Origin: Halicephalobus mephisto
Lineage: Eukaryota > Nematoda > Chromadorea > Rhabditida > Panagrolaimidae
Assembly: GCA_009193035.1 (NCBI GenBank)
Contig: SWDT01000034.1
Location: 455,152 to 519,151 of the forward strand
DNA length: 64,000 bases
Direction: 5' to 3'
Under the pieces are notes generated by a model, which was not told the DNA's origin, did not search any database, and saw nothing but the letters and a program-made list of their open reading frames with translations. The translations under genes were made by a program, and so were the position numbers. Each line of letters opens with the position of its first letter. Positions within the stretch are counted from its first letter, which is position 1. Shown one piece after another: positions 24,801 to 38,029 of this stretch.

Positions 24801-27800
24801 AATACTTGTTTCGCTTTCTCTCACAAGAAAACTGCCATTGATTCCGGAACTTAATAAAATTTCACTTTCGTTTCGGGAAACTTTTCCATGATACCACGAA
24901 TGTTTATCCAATGAATGTAAAGGAGCTATATATAAACTCGGTACCCAACCTATCTGAATAGCTCTTTGTGGAAAATGACCTCTTTTAGAAGCAACAAGTT
25001 GGGCTTCACACCATTCTTTTGTTTTATTATGTCCAAGAACTCTCACTTGATCCCCTTTCCTTAAGCTTAGTTGATCTTCTCCGACACCGTGGAAATCATA
25101 AAGAGCCACGAATATTTGAGTCGGAAAAGCACAGGAAGGTTCAGGTTCTGCCGGAGGCGAAAAAGCCGGCATCAACAGGTCTTCTCTAAAAAGTAAAAAT
25201 TAAAAAGTAAAAGTTAAAAATTAAAAGTAAAAGTAAAAATTAAAAGTAAAAATTAAAATTAAAAAATATTAAAATATTAAAATATTAAAACATTAAAAAA
25301 ACTCATAAAAATAAAAACTCAAAAGATATTAAACTTTTAAAAATAAAAATTAAACAATATCTTTTATTAAAAATTGTTTCAAAACAAATCTTTAAAAATC
25401 ACAATTTTAAATTTTTGTAAAATTTCAATTTTAAATTTTTATTAAGTTTCAATTTTTAATTTTTGTAAAATCTTAATTCTAAATTTTCGTAAAATTTCAG
25501 TTTTAAATTTTCATTAAATTTCAATTTTTAATTTTTAATTTTTATAAACTTTAAATTTTAAAATTTTCTAAAATTTTAATTTCAAATTTTTATAAACTTT
25601 AAATTTTTAATTTTCGTAAAATTTCAGTTTTAAGATATTATAAAATTATAGTTCAGAAAAGTTTATAAATTTATTTTTCGAATTAAACCAGAGGGGATAA
25701 TCCAATCGCGTTGAGCTAGCACCTGTCTTAGAAAGGAAAAGAAAGCTTCCTCAGCCCCACGAAACCCATTAGTCCCCGATCAGCGAAAATTTTTATTTTG
25801 ATTGATGGAATGGACGTTTTCATCTTTTTTGGTTCTGAGCTAGAGTTCAATTTTTCAATAAAAAAACTTCTGCGGGAGATAATCCAAAAATTTCTAGAGT
25901 CATCGAAGTTCATTTTTGAAAAACAAAGAAAATTCAAAAAATTTCAAACTGAAAAAGTGGCTTAATCTCCGCGAAGACTTCCGATCCGGTAAATGCATTT
26001 TATCGAAACTAGAATTTTCGTGAAAATTTTTCAGAATCTCATAGAATATAAAAAATTTTAGAATATTTTACAAACTTCTGAAAATTTTTAGGATACGGTA
26101 GAAGATTCTGGAAATTTTTAGGATATTTTAGAAGATTCTGGAAATTTTTAGGATACGGTAGAAGATTCTGGAAATTTTTAGGATATTTTAGAAGATTCTG
26201 GAAATTTTTAGGATACGGTAGAAGATTCTAGAAATTTTTAGGGTACGGTAGAAAATTTTGGAAATTTTTAGAATATTTTAGAAACTTCTAGAAATTTTTA
26301 GGATATTTTAGAAGATTCTGGAAATTTTTAGGATACGGTAGAAAATTTTGGAAATTTTTAGAATATTTTAGAAACGTCTGAAAATTTTTAGGATACGGTA
26401 GAAAATTCTGGAAAATCAAAAATTCTGATTGAAATTTTTCACAATTTCCAAAAACTTTACAAACTTCTGGAAATTTCTAGAATATGAAGAATTTTGAAAA
26501 CCTTCAGAATACGGTAGAAGATTCTGAAAAATTAAAAATTTTCATGGAAGACCTTTGAATTTTTCGAAATTTCCACAACTTCTGAAAATTTTTAAAATAT
26601 TCATGAAGAATTTTGAAAATCTTCAGAATACGGTAGAAGATTCTAAAAAACTCAAAATTCTGAAAATTCTCAAATTTTCAAAATCAAATTCTAAAATTTC
26701 ACGTAAAATTCAAGTTTTTTAAAAATCCCAATTTTTATTTTTAATTTTGACAACAATGATTTTGCCTCTGGCCAAGGGGAGGTTTAAAGTCAAAAACACA
26801 AATGTCAATCACCTCCAATTTTCTTTCGCAAAAAAATTTTTTTACTTAAAAATAAAAAAATGTCAATTCACCAGCTGGATGATTGAAATCCAAAAAATTT
26901 CCGTCATTAATGAATAAAAACAAAAAAGTAATAAAAATATTTTTAAAAATTTTAATTAAATTAAAAAATAAAAAATTTTAAATATTTTTATTTTTAATTT
27001 TTAAATAATGCTGATTTTTAAAATTTTTAAATAAAAAAAATTTAAATTTAAAAATTTAGAAAATTATCAAAAAAATTTTTAAATTTTATATTTTTTTTAA
27101 ATTCAAAAATTTATTTCAAAAAAACTTCAATTTTTATTTTTAGAATTTTTAAATAAAAAAAATTTAAAATTTAAAAATTTAGAAAATTATCAAAAAAAAT
27201 TTTTAAATTTTATATTTTTTTTAAATTCAAAAATTTATTTCAAAATATTTTCGTTTTTAATTTTTAGAATTTTTAAATTAAAAAAATTAAAAATTTAGAA
27301 AATTATCAAAAAAATTTTTTTAATTTTATATTTTTTTTCAAAATTTTTAAATTCTTGCGCAGTTAGCGAATAAAAATTAAAAAACTGTAAATCCGATAAT
27401 CTATTACCGAAATAAATTTGTTTTTTTCCTACTTCGCGATTTTTTAATTTTTCCTAAAAAATCCAAAATTTTTTTTCAAAATAATTTCGTAACAAAATCA
27501 ATTTTTTATAAAAATATAATTTATTTAATTTTTAAATTTACATTAAAAAAATTAAAATTTTATTCTTTTTATAAAAATCGGATTTTTATTTTTTGTAAAT
27601 AATTAAGTTTTTATTTTTTATTAAAATTAAATTTCTATTTTTTAGGTTTTTACTTTTTATAAATTATTAAATTTATATTTTTTTAGGTTTTTATTTTTTA
27701 TAAATAATCAAATTTCTATTTTTTTAGATTTTTATTTTTTATAAAAATCAAATTTCTATTTTTCTTAGGTTTTTATTTTTTATAAAAATCAAATTTCTAT

Positions 27801-30800
27801 TTTTCTTAGGTTTTTATTTTTTATAAATTATTAAGTATTAAATTAAAACGAACCTGGAACTCCATCTTGAAGAGTCCTTACATCCCAAAATTCCAAGAGA
27901 ACTCGTCCCAATCATGAAAGTATCTACAGATGATGCTGGTCGTCTTTCCATACTTCCTGTGTAATTTAATCCAAATCCTTCTGCAGAACTATTATTCAAA
28001 GCAAATCCTCTCAGAGATCCAGTGGCTGGACTGTTTGACCTTCCGGAATTTTTTCGAAGATCTTTCGGATTGTGATGAATCTGATCTGTCGAATTTGAAT
28101 TTATTGAAAATTTTTGCCAACTTAAAGCATGTGATGATATATCTAAAAATAAAAAAATTAAAAATAAAAAAAAACTAAAAAAAATAAAAAAATTTAAAAT
28201 TTAAAAAATAAAAAAATAAAAAAAAATTTAAAATTTAAAAAATAAAATTCCAAAAATTAAAATTTCAAAATTTTTTAAAAAATCCCAAAAATTAAAATTT
28301 AAAAACTATTCGAAAAATTTTATTTTTAAAAAACTTTAAATTTTAATTTCTTTAAAAAATTTAAAAAAGTACGAAAATTTTATTTTTTTTAAATTTAAAA
28401 TTTTAATTTTTGGAGTTTTTAGAAATCACAAAATATAAATAATCGGTTTTAATTTGAAATTATAGCTTTGACAAACAAAAAACGTTAAATTTTCGCGCAA
28501 GTGTCAAATGTTCAATGGCGGGCATAATCGGCCTCCGATCGAAAGAAACAAATCGGTTCGCTGAATTTCCATCGTTACTATAGAAACTTTTCATTTATAA
28601 ATAACTATATCGTAGAAAATAAATTTTCATCAACAAAAACTTTAAAAATCAAAAATTTCATCATTTTTTGAAAATTAATAAAAAAATTTTTAAATTCTTA
28701 AAAATTAATAAAATTTTTTAAATTCTTAAAAATTAATAAAAAAATTTTTTAAATTCTTAAAAATTATGATAAAGTTAACTTTTTTCAGATGAGATTCAAA
28801 AATAATTTTAAAAATATAACTTCAACTCTCACCACGAAAATTTTTGAAAATTATAGTTATTCAATTTTTCCACGTGAGACCCAAAAATAATTCAAAAAAT
28901 ATAATTTCAACTCTCACCACGAAAATTTTTAAAAATTACGGTAAATTTAATTTTTTCTAGATAACACCCAAAAATAAAACTTCCTAAAAATTCCTAAAAA
29001 ATGATGAAAATTTAATTATTTATTATTATAGAATAAAAATAAAAAAACGTAAAAATTATAAAATTATAAAATTCTTAATGACTATCTAGAACTTCATTGT
29101 CGACAAATAAAAGCAAATTTTCGCGCAAAAATCGATCAAGCGTAAAAAATAATCAAATTTCCAAATTAATCAATGATATATAAATCCTTCTAATATATTA
29201 AATTTTATTTTCACATATAGTTCTAAAAAATATTTTAAAATTCCAATTTTTTTAAACAATAAATATAAAAAATTTTTTTAAAATATTAAATTTAATATTT
29301 TTATTTTTTTTAAATATTAAATTTGAATATTTTTAAAAAAGTATTAAATTTAAAATTTTTTTAAATATAAAATTCGAAAATTTTTATTTTTTTTTTTAAA
29401 TATTAAATTCAAAATTTTTTATTTTTTTTTAAATATAAAATTTGAATATTTTTATTTTTTTTAATTCGAAAATTTTTATTTTTTTTTAAATATAAAATTC
29501 GAAAATTTTTATTTTTTTTAAAATATCAAATTTGAATATTTTTATTTTTTTTAAAATATTAAATCCAAGAAATTTTATCAAATTTAAAAATTTAATATTT
29601 TATATACTTAAAAAAATTCAATTTTGCGATTAATTTCAAGTTCAGGAACATCTTCAAAAATTTCCAGTCGAAGAAAATTCCGGGTTTTTTCTTTCAAAAA
29701 AAGTCGAAAATTAGTGTTCGTTTTTTGATTCACTCTCAAAAAAGGCAAATCTATCCGGTTATGAACAAAAATTTCGAAAAAGAAAAATGACAAAATGATT
29801 TTCCCGAAGAAAATCAAAGATACTTAAAACAAGAATTCGCATTAAGAACAGGAAATAATATCATTATAAAAAATCGAAAATTAATATTTTTTAAAAAATT
29901 TAAAAATCGAAAGTTAATATTTTTTAAAAAATTTAAAAATCGAAAGTTAATATTTTTTTAAAATTTTAAAAATCGAAAGTTAATATTTTTAAAAAACTTT
30001 AAAAATCGAAAGTTAATATTTTTTAAAAACTTTGAAAATCGAAAATTAATATTTTTTAAAAATTTTAAATTCCACAAATTCCTAGAAATTCAAAATATTA
30101 AATCTTTCAAAATCCCAAAATCTTCAAAATTCTAGAAATCTCCAGAATCCATAAATTTTCAAAATATCTCGAAAAAAAAATAAATTTTCTTCATTTAAAA
30201 AATTTCGAATTTTTTTATTATAAAAAATTTGGATTTTCTTTATTTAAAAATTTCGAATTTTCTTTATTTAAAAAAATTTGGATTTTCTTCATTTAAAAAA
30301 TTTCGAGTTTTTTTATTATAAAAAATTTGGATTTTTTTTATTTAAAAATTTTTAAAATGTTAGTAATTCATCACGAGATACTTAAATTTTCCAATAACAA
30401 ATAGTAATCTTAACGTTGCAAATTTTTAAGTAAAAAAAACAAGAATAAGCTCAAAAAAGCACTCAACAATCCGGAAGATCCTCTGCGTGCTTGTCTTAGA
30501 AAAATCCCTCTCGAATGAAAAACCGACAAGAACAGGAAACCACGGAAGAATCTTCATAGTCAAAAAAACTGTTTCTTAGATATTCTTTTGCAAAAATTCA
30601 AAAGAACAGAGAAATCCGGACTGATTGGAGAAAGTCGATTTTCGTGGGTGTCATTAAAACGTGATCATCTTTCAATAAAAAAATACTTTCAATTATAATC
30701 AATAAAGAAAATTTTTTTTAAATTAAAAAAAATAAATTTTCCATAAAAAATTTTAAAAAAATTAATAATAATTTATTACAAAAATTTTAAAAATTATTTA

Positions 30801-33800
30801 AAATCGAAAAATTTGTTTTAAGACAATTTTGTAAAAAAATAATTTTAGAATTTTTACAATACGAAATTTGAATTTTCTAAAATCTTCAAAAATAAAATTT
30901 TTTAAATTATTTAAAAACAAAAATTTAATAAAAATTTTAAAAATTATTTAAAAACAAAAATTTAATAAAAATTTTAAAAATTATTTAAAATCAAAAATTT
31001 AATAAAAATTTTTAAATTATTTAAAATCGAAAATTTAATAATAATTTAATAAAAATTTTAAAAATTATTTAAAATCGAAAATTTCAAATTTTTACAAAAA
31101 TTAAACTATTTTAAAATTTATTTTGACATAAATCTAGCTGAAAGCAAAATCCAAGTTTTTAGTTTGTTGGTCAGTTCCATTTATGCGGAAAAAGAGAAAA
31201 TTCAATTACGAAATAGTAACTTTCTTTCGGAAATTCGGAGTCCAAACATTCTTAGAAAAATTTAAGCTTCAAAGTGACCATCGGAATTCGGTTGTATTTA
31301 AAAAACTAAAGTTTAAATTTTTTTAAATTTTCAAAAAAAAATAATTTTTTAAATTTTCGAAAATCTTTAATAAAAATAATTTTTTTTAAATTTTAAATAA
31401 AAATTAATTTTCGAAAATCTTCAATAAAAATAATTTTTTTAAATTTTAAATAAAAGTAATTTTTAAATTTTCAAAAAAAATAATTTTTTTAAGTTTTAAA
31501 TAAAAGTAATTTTTTTTAATTTTTAATAAAAATAATTTTTTTAAATTTTAAATAAAAGTAATTTTTAAATTTTCAAAAAAAATAATTTTTTTAAATTTTC
31601 AAAAAAAATAATTCTTAAATTTTAAATAAAAGTAATTTTTAAATTTTCAAAAAAAATAATTCTTAAATTTTAAATAAAAGTAATTTTTAAATTTTCAAAA
31701 AAAATAATTCTTAAATTTTTAATAAACGTAATTTTTTTAAATTTTTAATAAAATTAATTTTTTTAATTTTCAAAAATCTTCGAAATTTCTAAAATAGACT
31801 TTAAAGATTTTTAAGTTTTTTGAATAGAATAACGAAGATTCGGAGGATCGATTTCAGAAGATGCTTTTTCAAAAAAGTTAGTTGAGATTTCTTTTGTCAA
31901 ATACAATATTAGTCAAAAAAAATTTAAAAGCAAAAAAATGGACGAGCAAGAACATTTTTAAGCTTGAATGACCATTAGTTAAAAAAATAATTTTCTAAAT
32001 CGCACTATTATAAAAATTAAAAAATGGTTTTTTAAATTTTGGAATTTTTTATAATTCATAAATTTATGAAAAAATGTATTAAATTTCGAAATTTATTGGA
32101 TTTAAAAATATTTCGAAAAATATTGATTAAAAATTGTCTTTCAAAAAAAATTATATTAATAATCTTTATTAGAAAAATAAGATAAAATTTAAAATATGAT
32201 TTTAACGCAATTATGACTGAGAATCTCATTCATTCCTTACAGTATCCCATATTTCCTGATATTCAGGCTATTTATTTAAGTTTTTTCTTTTTAGTTCATT
32301 TCTCTGTCCTAATAGTAATCTAATAACAAATCTGATTATATTGATGACAAACTAGCTGCTAAAATAGAAACCAGAAGTATATCAATAACCTTTACTCGAA
32401 CAATAAAACAGATAAAATTCATATATCCCCCACACAACTACACTCAAAAGTCTCATTCATCCCCTACAGTATCCCTCGTTCCCTGATATTCAAACTATCT
32501 CTTCAAGTTTTTTCTTTTTAGTTCATTTCTCTGTCCTAATAGTAATCTAATAATAGATCAGATTATATTGATGACAAACTAACTGCTAAAATAGAAACCA
32601 GAAGTATATCAATAACCTTTACTAGAGGAATAAGATAAATTATTATATATCCCCCACACAACTACACTAAAAAGTCTCATTCATCTCCTACAGTATCCCT
32701 CGTTCCCTAATATTCAAACTATCTCTTCAAGTTTTTTCTTTTTAGTTCACTTTTCTCTCTTAACAGACATATATAGAAGAGAGAACAATAATCACCTCAG
32801 AATGACCAATACACATAGAAGTCGTGAAAAAGTACCATCAACAGACTCTCTGAAAACATACGAATAATGGAAGACAATCTGGGAACCACAAACAGACAGT
32901 AGGCACAAGTATAAAAAATTTCAATTTATTCATATATTACCGCACATTTTGAAGAATGGTTCGATAAAGTGAAACTAGAACTAACTCCAAACGAGGTCCT
33001 CGAGTGGTCAAGTGTTTTGGCCGGTGTCCAGAAAACAACAAAATTTGACTAATAAACAAACTCAGAAAATAAAATACAATTTTTTCGAAAATAAAATTTT
33101 CATAATTTTCAAATTCCCGCGCAAAAAACTAAAATCATAAAAACGGAAAATCTGACAAAATTTATCTATCTTTGAAATTGACTCATTTTGTTTTCTCTAC
33201 TTTTTTTCAAATAATTTCAAAACAAATATTTTTATAATTTTCAAATTCCCGCGCAAAAAAATAAAATCATAAAAACGGAAAATTTGACAAAATTTATCTA
33301 TCTTTGAAAATTGACTCATTTTGTTTTCTTCATTTTTTTATTTTTTTATAATTTTAAAATTTAAAAAAAGAATTTTGCAACAATTTCCATTTTTGCTTTT
33401 TATAATATCATAATTATTTTAAGAATTATAAAAAGTAAAAATTAAAAATTGCGAAACGAAAATTCCCTTTTTCGGACAACAAGAAAGCATTCTTGCGTAA
33501 TTACATCGAAAAATTTAAATATTTTCTGGATCCTGTTTTGGAGCAGCTGGTGTCCAGAGAACAAGCCATTTTGAATTAATTCATGTTTTTAGATTTCCAA
33601 AAATCGCAATTTTAGATTAGATAAAAATCAATTTTAAATTTTTAAAAATTATTAATTTCATCAATACAGTACTCACAACAAAGTACATACAAATTTAATT
33701 TTTTATTTAATTTCAATTATTTAAAAAACATTTCTTAGGATTAGTGAATCCAAGATAACACGAAGATTAACATACTTCTCAAAAAATGGTTATTTTCAAT

Positions 33801-36800
33801 ACTTAGCAGTCTGTAGTAGGATATAAAAGAAGATCCTAAATCCTTGTCTTGTCTGATCTACTATCCCATTTATATACGTTATATTTACTGTAATTTCACC
33901 TACACGATAACTATAAATACTATTCTTAAACTGATTTCCACTATATTCACCGTTAGGATTAGTGAATCTAAGATAACACAAAGATTAACATACTTCTCAA
34001 AAAATAGTCATTTTCAATACTTAGCAGTCTGTAACAGGATATAAAAGAAGACCCTAAATCCTTGTCTTGTCTGATCTACTACCCCATTTATATACGTTAC
34101 ATTTACTGTAACTTCACTTATACGATAACTATAAATACTATTCTTGAACTGATTTCTACTATATTCACCGTTAGGATTAGTGAATCTAAGATAACACGAA
34201 GATTAACATACTTCTCAAAAAATGGTCATTTTCAATGCTTAGTTGTCTGTAACAGGATATAAAAGAAGACCCTAAATCCTAGTCTTGTCTGATCTACTTC
34301 CCTACTCATATATACCGTATTTTCCACAACTTTACCTACATATACTATTCATAAACTCTATTCTTAAACTGATCGTACTTTCTCCCGAGAATTTAACAAT
34401 TTTTTTAAAATCTTTAAAAATTAAAAAAATCACAAATTTTAAGAAATATTAATATTATAAAAAATTCAATATCTTTCGTAATTTTTAAAAATTAAATTAA
34501 TTATACAATATCAGAAAATATCGATCAAAGTAAATTAAAACAAAAATGAGTAGGATGTTTTGACTCATAAGACCCCCGATCTCGGTTCCACTCGAGTCAA
34601 AAGTGGTCTAACTCGATATCGATGACGACAAAGCCTAGTCTCCAGTTTCACGATCAGATAAATCCCTTAAATCGTGTCAACTTAATCCATATTAAATCCT
34701 CAGAAGTTGTAAAATTCAAAATATCAAGTCATAAAAAAGTAAAAAATTTTTTCAAAGTAAATTTTTAAAATCTTTCATTTCAGAAATTTTGAAGAATTTC
34801 AGAAGCTGATTTCAAATTATTAAAAGTTTCAGAATCTACAATTACATTTAGGAAGTTTCTATAAAATTCTGGAAATTTTAAGACATTTAAAAAGCCTCCA
34901 GAAGCTTTTATAAGATTCTAAAATTCTTCTATAAGATTCTGGAATTTTAAAAATATCTTAGAAGCCTCCAGAAGCTTTAATAAAATTTTAAAATTCTTTT
35001 ATAAGATTCTGGAAATTTTAAAAATATCTTAGAAAGTTGCGAAAGTTTCTACAAAGTCATATATTTTTCCAAAAATCCATCTACTAAATTCTGAAAATTT
35101 CCACAAAATTCTAAAATATTTCTAAAAATTCTAAAAATTTTTTAAATATCTTTCGAAAATTTAAGACTTTTTCGAACATTTCTAAAAATTTTTTGAATAT
35201 ATCTAAAAATTTTTAAATATTTCTATAAATTCTAAAAATTCTTTAAATATCTTCCAAAATTCTAAAAATTTTTTGAATATTTTTAAAAATTCTAAAAATT
35301 TTTTGAATATTTCTAAAAATTCTAAAAATTTTTTAAATATTTTTAAAAATTCTAAAATATTTTCAAATATTTCTAAAAATTTTCCACAATTCTGGTCAAC
35401 CAAATCCGGGAAATATGTCAAAACAGTTTAAGCAATACCAGAAAGCCAAGTTGTCCGTTAAAGTCGGCTAAAAATGAGTCGTTTCTCTGCGCAGAAACCG
35501 TTAATCCCTCAAAACTCGAGACAAATGACGGTCATCTTTCTTTTCTTGTGGTCATTTAAAATCCGAGGGGACCATTATTTTTCATTTTTAGCAAGATGAA
35601 AAATAAAATATTTAAAAACAAAATTTTAAATTTTTTTTAAAATAAATGAAATTGGATATTTTCGTGCCTGGTCACTAACTGACCATTTTAAACAACTGAC
35701 TGCTGTAAAAATTTAAGTGATTTTTGAGATTTTAAGAAATTAAAAAAAAATTCATTTGTTACATCATTGTAAAAATTCCAAAATTATTTTTTTACAAAAT
35801 TGTCTCAAAACGAATTTTGTGAAATTTTTAAAATTTTCGATTTTAAATAATTTTAAAAATTTCATTTTTGAAGATTTTAGAAAACTTAAAACTTTTATTA
35901 TAAAAATTCTAAAATTATTTTTTTACAAAATTTTCTTAAAACAAATTTTTCAATTTTAAATAATTTCTAAATTTCTAAATTTTTAAGATTTTTAATTTTA
36001 AATAATTTCAAATTTTCATCAAATTCTGGAGATTTCAAAATTTACAATTTTAATGGTTTTTTGTGAAATTGTCTGGAAGAGGATTTTCAGGATATCTAGG
36101 AATCTCTGATTTTCCAGTTGGGACCGAAAATTACTGAAGTTCATTTTTGTGTAATTTTACAATTTCAAAAAATTAATAAATGATTTAAAAATACTTGACA
36201 AAAAAGTCGAAAAATTATTTCGAAAAAGTTGTTATTTTTTAGGAGACACAACTTCGAAGTTACGTGACGCTGCTTTCGCAATCCTACAAGGTTTCGAAAG
36301 CAAAACTCCAGAATCTGCCTTACCAGATGGACTTCTGAATTACAGTCACAAAGTACACAATTCTCCAACGTTAATTATCATATTTAAAAATTCCAATATT
36401 TCAAAAATAATAATTAAAATTCGAATAATTGTCCAAAAATAAGTTTTTTTAGAAATAACGAATGGTCAAAATTCCCACGACGAAAACGAAATTTCAAAAA
36501 CCTCTATTTTCAACAAACCGACTTTAAAAAAAAAAATAAACAAGTTATTTGTCAAATTTTTAAACAAAATTATTCATCCATGTATTTTACGAAAATTATA
36601 GATTATAAAAAAAGTAAAAAATTTCTTCCTTGTCCGAGAATGCCGGAGGGGGCTAAACCCTTGTTTTAGTGGATTAAAACTATCAAGTTTCAAAAACAAC
36701 AAACTTGTAATTGTTTCAAGGATTAAAGGGGAAGTTATTTATACACAAAATTGTGAACAAATTCGGAGTAAATTTCATATATAAAAACAATTATAAAAAT

Positions 36801-37632
36801 AACTTTCTTAATTTTTCTAAAACTACATTTTTAATTTTTTTAAAAATAAAATTTTTCTAATTTTTTTTAAATAAAATTTTTTAAATTTTTTAGAAATATA
36901 AAGTTTTTCTAATTTTTTTAATTTTTCTAAATTTTTAAAAAAATAAAGTTTTTCTAATTTTTTAATTTTTTTAATTTTTTAAAAATAAAGTTTTTTAAAT
37001 TTTTCTAAAAAATAATTTTTTTAAAATAAAATTTGAAAGAATAAACAAAAACAGGATATTTGTTATGATAATTCAAATTGTAGGAATTTTAAGGGATATT
37101 ATATATAAAAAATTGGGAAAATAAGAAGAAAAAATTTTCGAAAAAAATAAATTTAAAAAAGAATTGCCAGTTAACCATATTTATGTATGGTAATTTTTGG
37201 CAAACTGTTCTTAATGAATCAGTGCTTTCAAATCGAGTGTGAATCAGAAAAATCATGCTATTTTTTTGAGGCAAAAACCAGTGCGAGTCATTTTTGGCAG
37301 ATTGTTTTTAACGAACCAGTCATTCCTTTTTTTGAGGCAAAAGACCAGTGCGAGTCACTTTTGGCAAACTGTTTTTAATGAACCAGTCATTCCTTTTTTT
37401 AAGTTCAAACTAGTGCGAGTCACTTTTGGCAAACTGTTCCAAAAAAAATCACTTTTTTAAAACTATTACATCTAGACAAATTTCGACTTTTTGTAATTTT
37501 ACATAAAAATTACTCTTAAAAAGTTTTAAAACCGATTATTTTAAATATAAAAACTAAAAACTAACCTGGATCATTGCTTGAAGGACTGATATTTTGTCTG
37601 GATCCTTCATGTCGACTTTGTTGATGACCCAT
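18894..37632 (-). CDS. abl-1: Abl non-receptor tyrosine kinase
   Basis: Six coding exons (37632-37566, 28142-27854, 25185-24726, 23167-22422, 21947-19785, 19029-18894) sum to 3861 nt and 1286 aa with every phase consistent. Residues 1-5 are MGHQQ, a plausible N-myristoylation start as in ABL1b and C. elegans ABL-1. A cap region ends SSRWSSREDLL, like vertebrate AARWNSKENLL. SH3 is about residues 143-205 ([20 protein letters not shown]), SH2 216-310 ([19 protein letters not shown]), kinase about 335-590: GGGQYGDV loop, VAVK lysine 362, gatekeeper Thr 406 (IITEYM), HRDLAARN from 452, DFG 472-474, activation-loop Tyr 484 ([11 protein letters not shown]). A long low-complexity region has a proline tract ([11 protein letters not shown]), and the end ([12 protein letters not shown] through HIMQLVHR) matches the C. 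elegans F-actin-binding tail. The ATG is 5 nt after TTTTTCAG, so an SL site or an untranslated exon precedes it. Intron 1 is 9.4 kb and full of repeats. Confidence 0.95.
19060..19750. repeat. TTCTAGAAGATC repeats in last abl-1 intron
   Basis: Irregular repeats of TAGAAGATCCTAAAATC, CCAGAATC and TTCTAGAAGG blocks. Noncoding on both strands. Confidence 0.6.
22006..22392. repeat. Three-copy tandem repeat, about 120-bp unit, in abl-1 intron 4
   Basis: Copies share ATCATACTGTAATTAAGGAT and TTGTCTCGAAACGAATTTCT with very few differences; recent expansion inside the intron between the two kinase exons. Confidence 0.8.
23220..23640. other. A/T simple sequence in abl-1 intron 3
   Basis: Repeats of ATTAATTTTTAATTTTTTT with AAATATAAAAAATT; no other content. 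Confidence 0.6.
23930..24500. repeat. Tandem repeat, about 98-bp unit, in abl-1 intron 3
   Basis: Five to six copies with GATATATCGGATACATTGTA and AAGGATGATATCGATGCATT. The block ATTAAAACGGTTTTAATATA is shared with the 11.4-kb element and the 15.2-kb spacer, so these are one family. Confidence 0.75.
25190..26030. other. abl-1 intron 2, left part
   Basis: 25190-25680 is A/T simple sequence. 25685-25800 is GC-richer (AGCTAGCACCTGTCTTAG, CAGCCCCACGAAACCC) and may be a control element or unused exon; no convincing frame. Confidence 0.35.
26030..26420. repeat. Tandem repeat, about 60-bp unit, in abl-1 intron 2
   Basis: Six or seven copies alternating TTAGGATACGGTAGAAGATT and TTAGGATATTTTAGAAGATT with CTGGAAATTT. 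Weaker copies continue to about 26680. Confidence 0.8.
27090..27835. repeat. AT-rich repeats in abl-1 intron 2, right part
   Basis: Three copies of a 115-bp A/T unit (about 27000-27330), then five copies of TTTTTAGGTTTTTATTTTTT units (27590-27835). Noncoding. Confidence 0.6.
28490..28610. promoter_or_regulatory. GC-richer segment upstream of abl-1 exon 2
   Basis: About 120 bp with GGCGGGC, CGGCCTCCGATCG and TCGGTTCGC, about 350 bp before the second coding exon. An internal promoter for a shorter Abl form, starting at [10 protein letters not shown] within that exon, is possible. Inference from composition and position only. Confidence 0.3.
28610..32200. other. abl-1 intron 1, AT-rich repeats
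   Basis: Successive families of low-complexity repeats: 28660-28990, 29230-29600, 29880-30060 (AATCGAAAGTTAATATTTTT, five copies), 30180-30350, 30880-31090 and 31320-31780. 30430-30660 is of more balanced composition but shows no convincing frame. Confidence 0.5.
32205..32765. repeat. Tandem repeat, about 225-bp unit, in abl-1 intron 1
   Basis: Two full copies and a third partial one share GTCTCATTCATCCCCTACAG, AGTTTTTTCTTTTTAGTTCA and ATTGATGACAAACTA. The CTTTTTAG and CTACAG blocks resemble splice acceptors but no exon follows. Confidence 0.8.
33735..34330. repeat. Tandem repeat, about 218-bp unit, in abl-1 intron 1
   Basis: Three copies sharing GGATTAGTGAATCTAAGATA and CTTGTCTTGTCTGATCTAC with a few substitutions. 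The two near-identical 66-codon ORFs (33844 and 34062) are products of this repetition. Confidence 0.85.
34780..35400. repeat. TTCTAAAAATTTTTT and GATTCTGGAA repeats
   Basis: 34800-35050 has GAAGCCTCCAGAAGCTTTTA units; 35100-35395 has about nine short units that give a repetitive 72-codon minus-strand ORF which is not a gene. Confidence 0.65.
36241..36365. other. Coding-like segment inside abl-1 intron 1
   Basis: Balanced-composition segment after a plus-strand TTTTTTAG acceptor-like site. The plus frame reads [17 protein letters not shown] and on to [10 protein letters not shown]; the minus frame is also open. Could be an exon of a nested gene or an old insertion. No family recognised. Confidence 0.25.
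37180..37445. repeat. Tandem repeat, about 75-bp unit, next to abl-1 exon 1
   Basis: Three to four copies of CAGTGCGAGTCACTTTTGGC and AATGAACCAGTCATTCC, about 130 bp downstream of the first abl-1 exon. Confidence 0.8.
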
Positions 37633-37637
37633 CGGTT

Positions 37638-37646
37638 CTGAAAAAC
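37638..37646 (-). promoter_or_regulatory. 3' splice or SL trans-splice site before abl-1 ATG
   Basis: TTTTTCAG ends 5 nt before the abl-1 start codon. With no in-frame coding upstream this is either an SL1 acceptor or the 3' end of an intron after an untranslated exon. It supports the chosen start. Confidence 0.6.
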
Positions 37647-38029
37647 AATAATTTTAAAATATATGATAATTTTAGAAAAAATAAAAAAATAAAAAATTTA
37701 AAAAAATTAAAGAATATAAAAAAATAAGAAAATTTTAAAATTAAAAAATTAAAAAATTTTAAAAATAAATTTTAAAAAATTTGAATATAAAAATAATTTT
37801 AAAAAATAAAATGAATTTAAAAAAAAATAATTTTTAGAATAGAAGTGGTTTTAAAGAATAAAAAATTTTGGAAGTAGAGCACTTTTAGAAAATAAAAAAA
37901 ATTATTTTGCACAATAAAAAAGATAATTTTAAAAAATAAAAGAATTCTAAAAATTAAATTTATATAAAAAAAATAAAATTTGGATATGAATTAATTTAAA
38001 AAGCAAAAATGTAGAAGATAAAATTTCAA

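Noticed and set aside
27930..28178. 82-codon plus-strand ORF
   Set aside because: Antisense to abl-1 exon 2, whose frame joins exons 1 and 3 in phase and contains the conserved cap motif.
33796..34262. Near-identical 61-66 codon ORFs
   Set aside because: Created by the 218-bp tandem repeat inside abl-1 intron 1; present on both strands.
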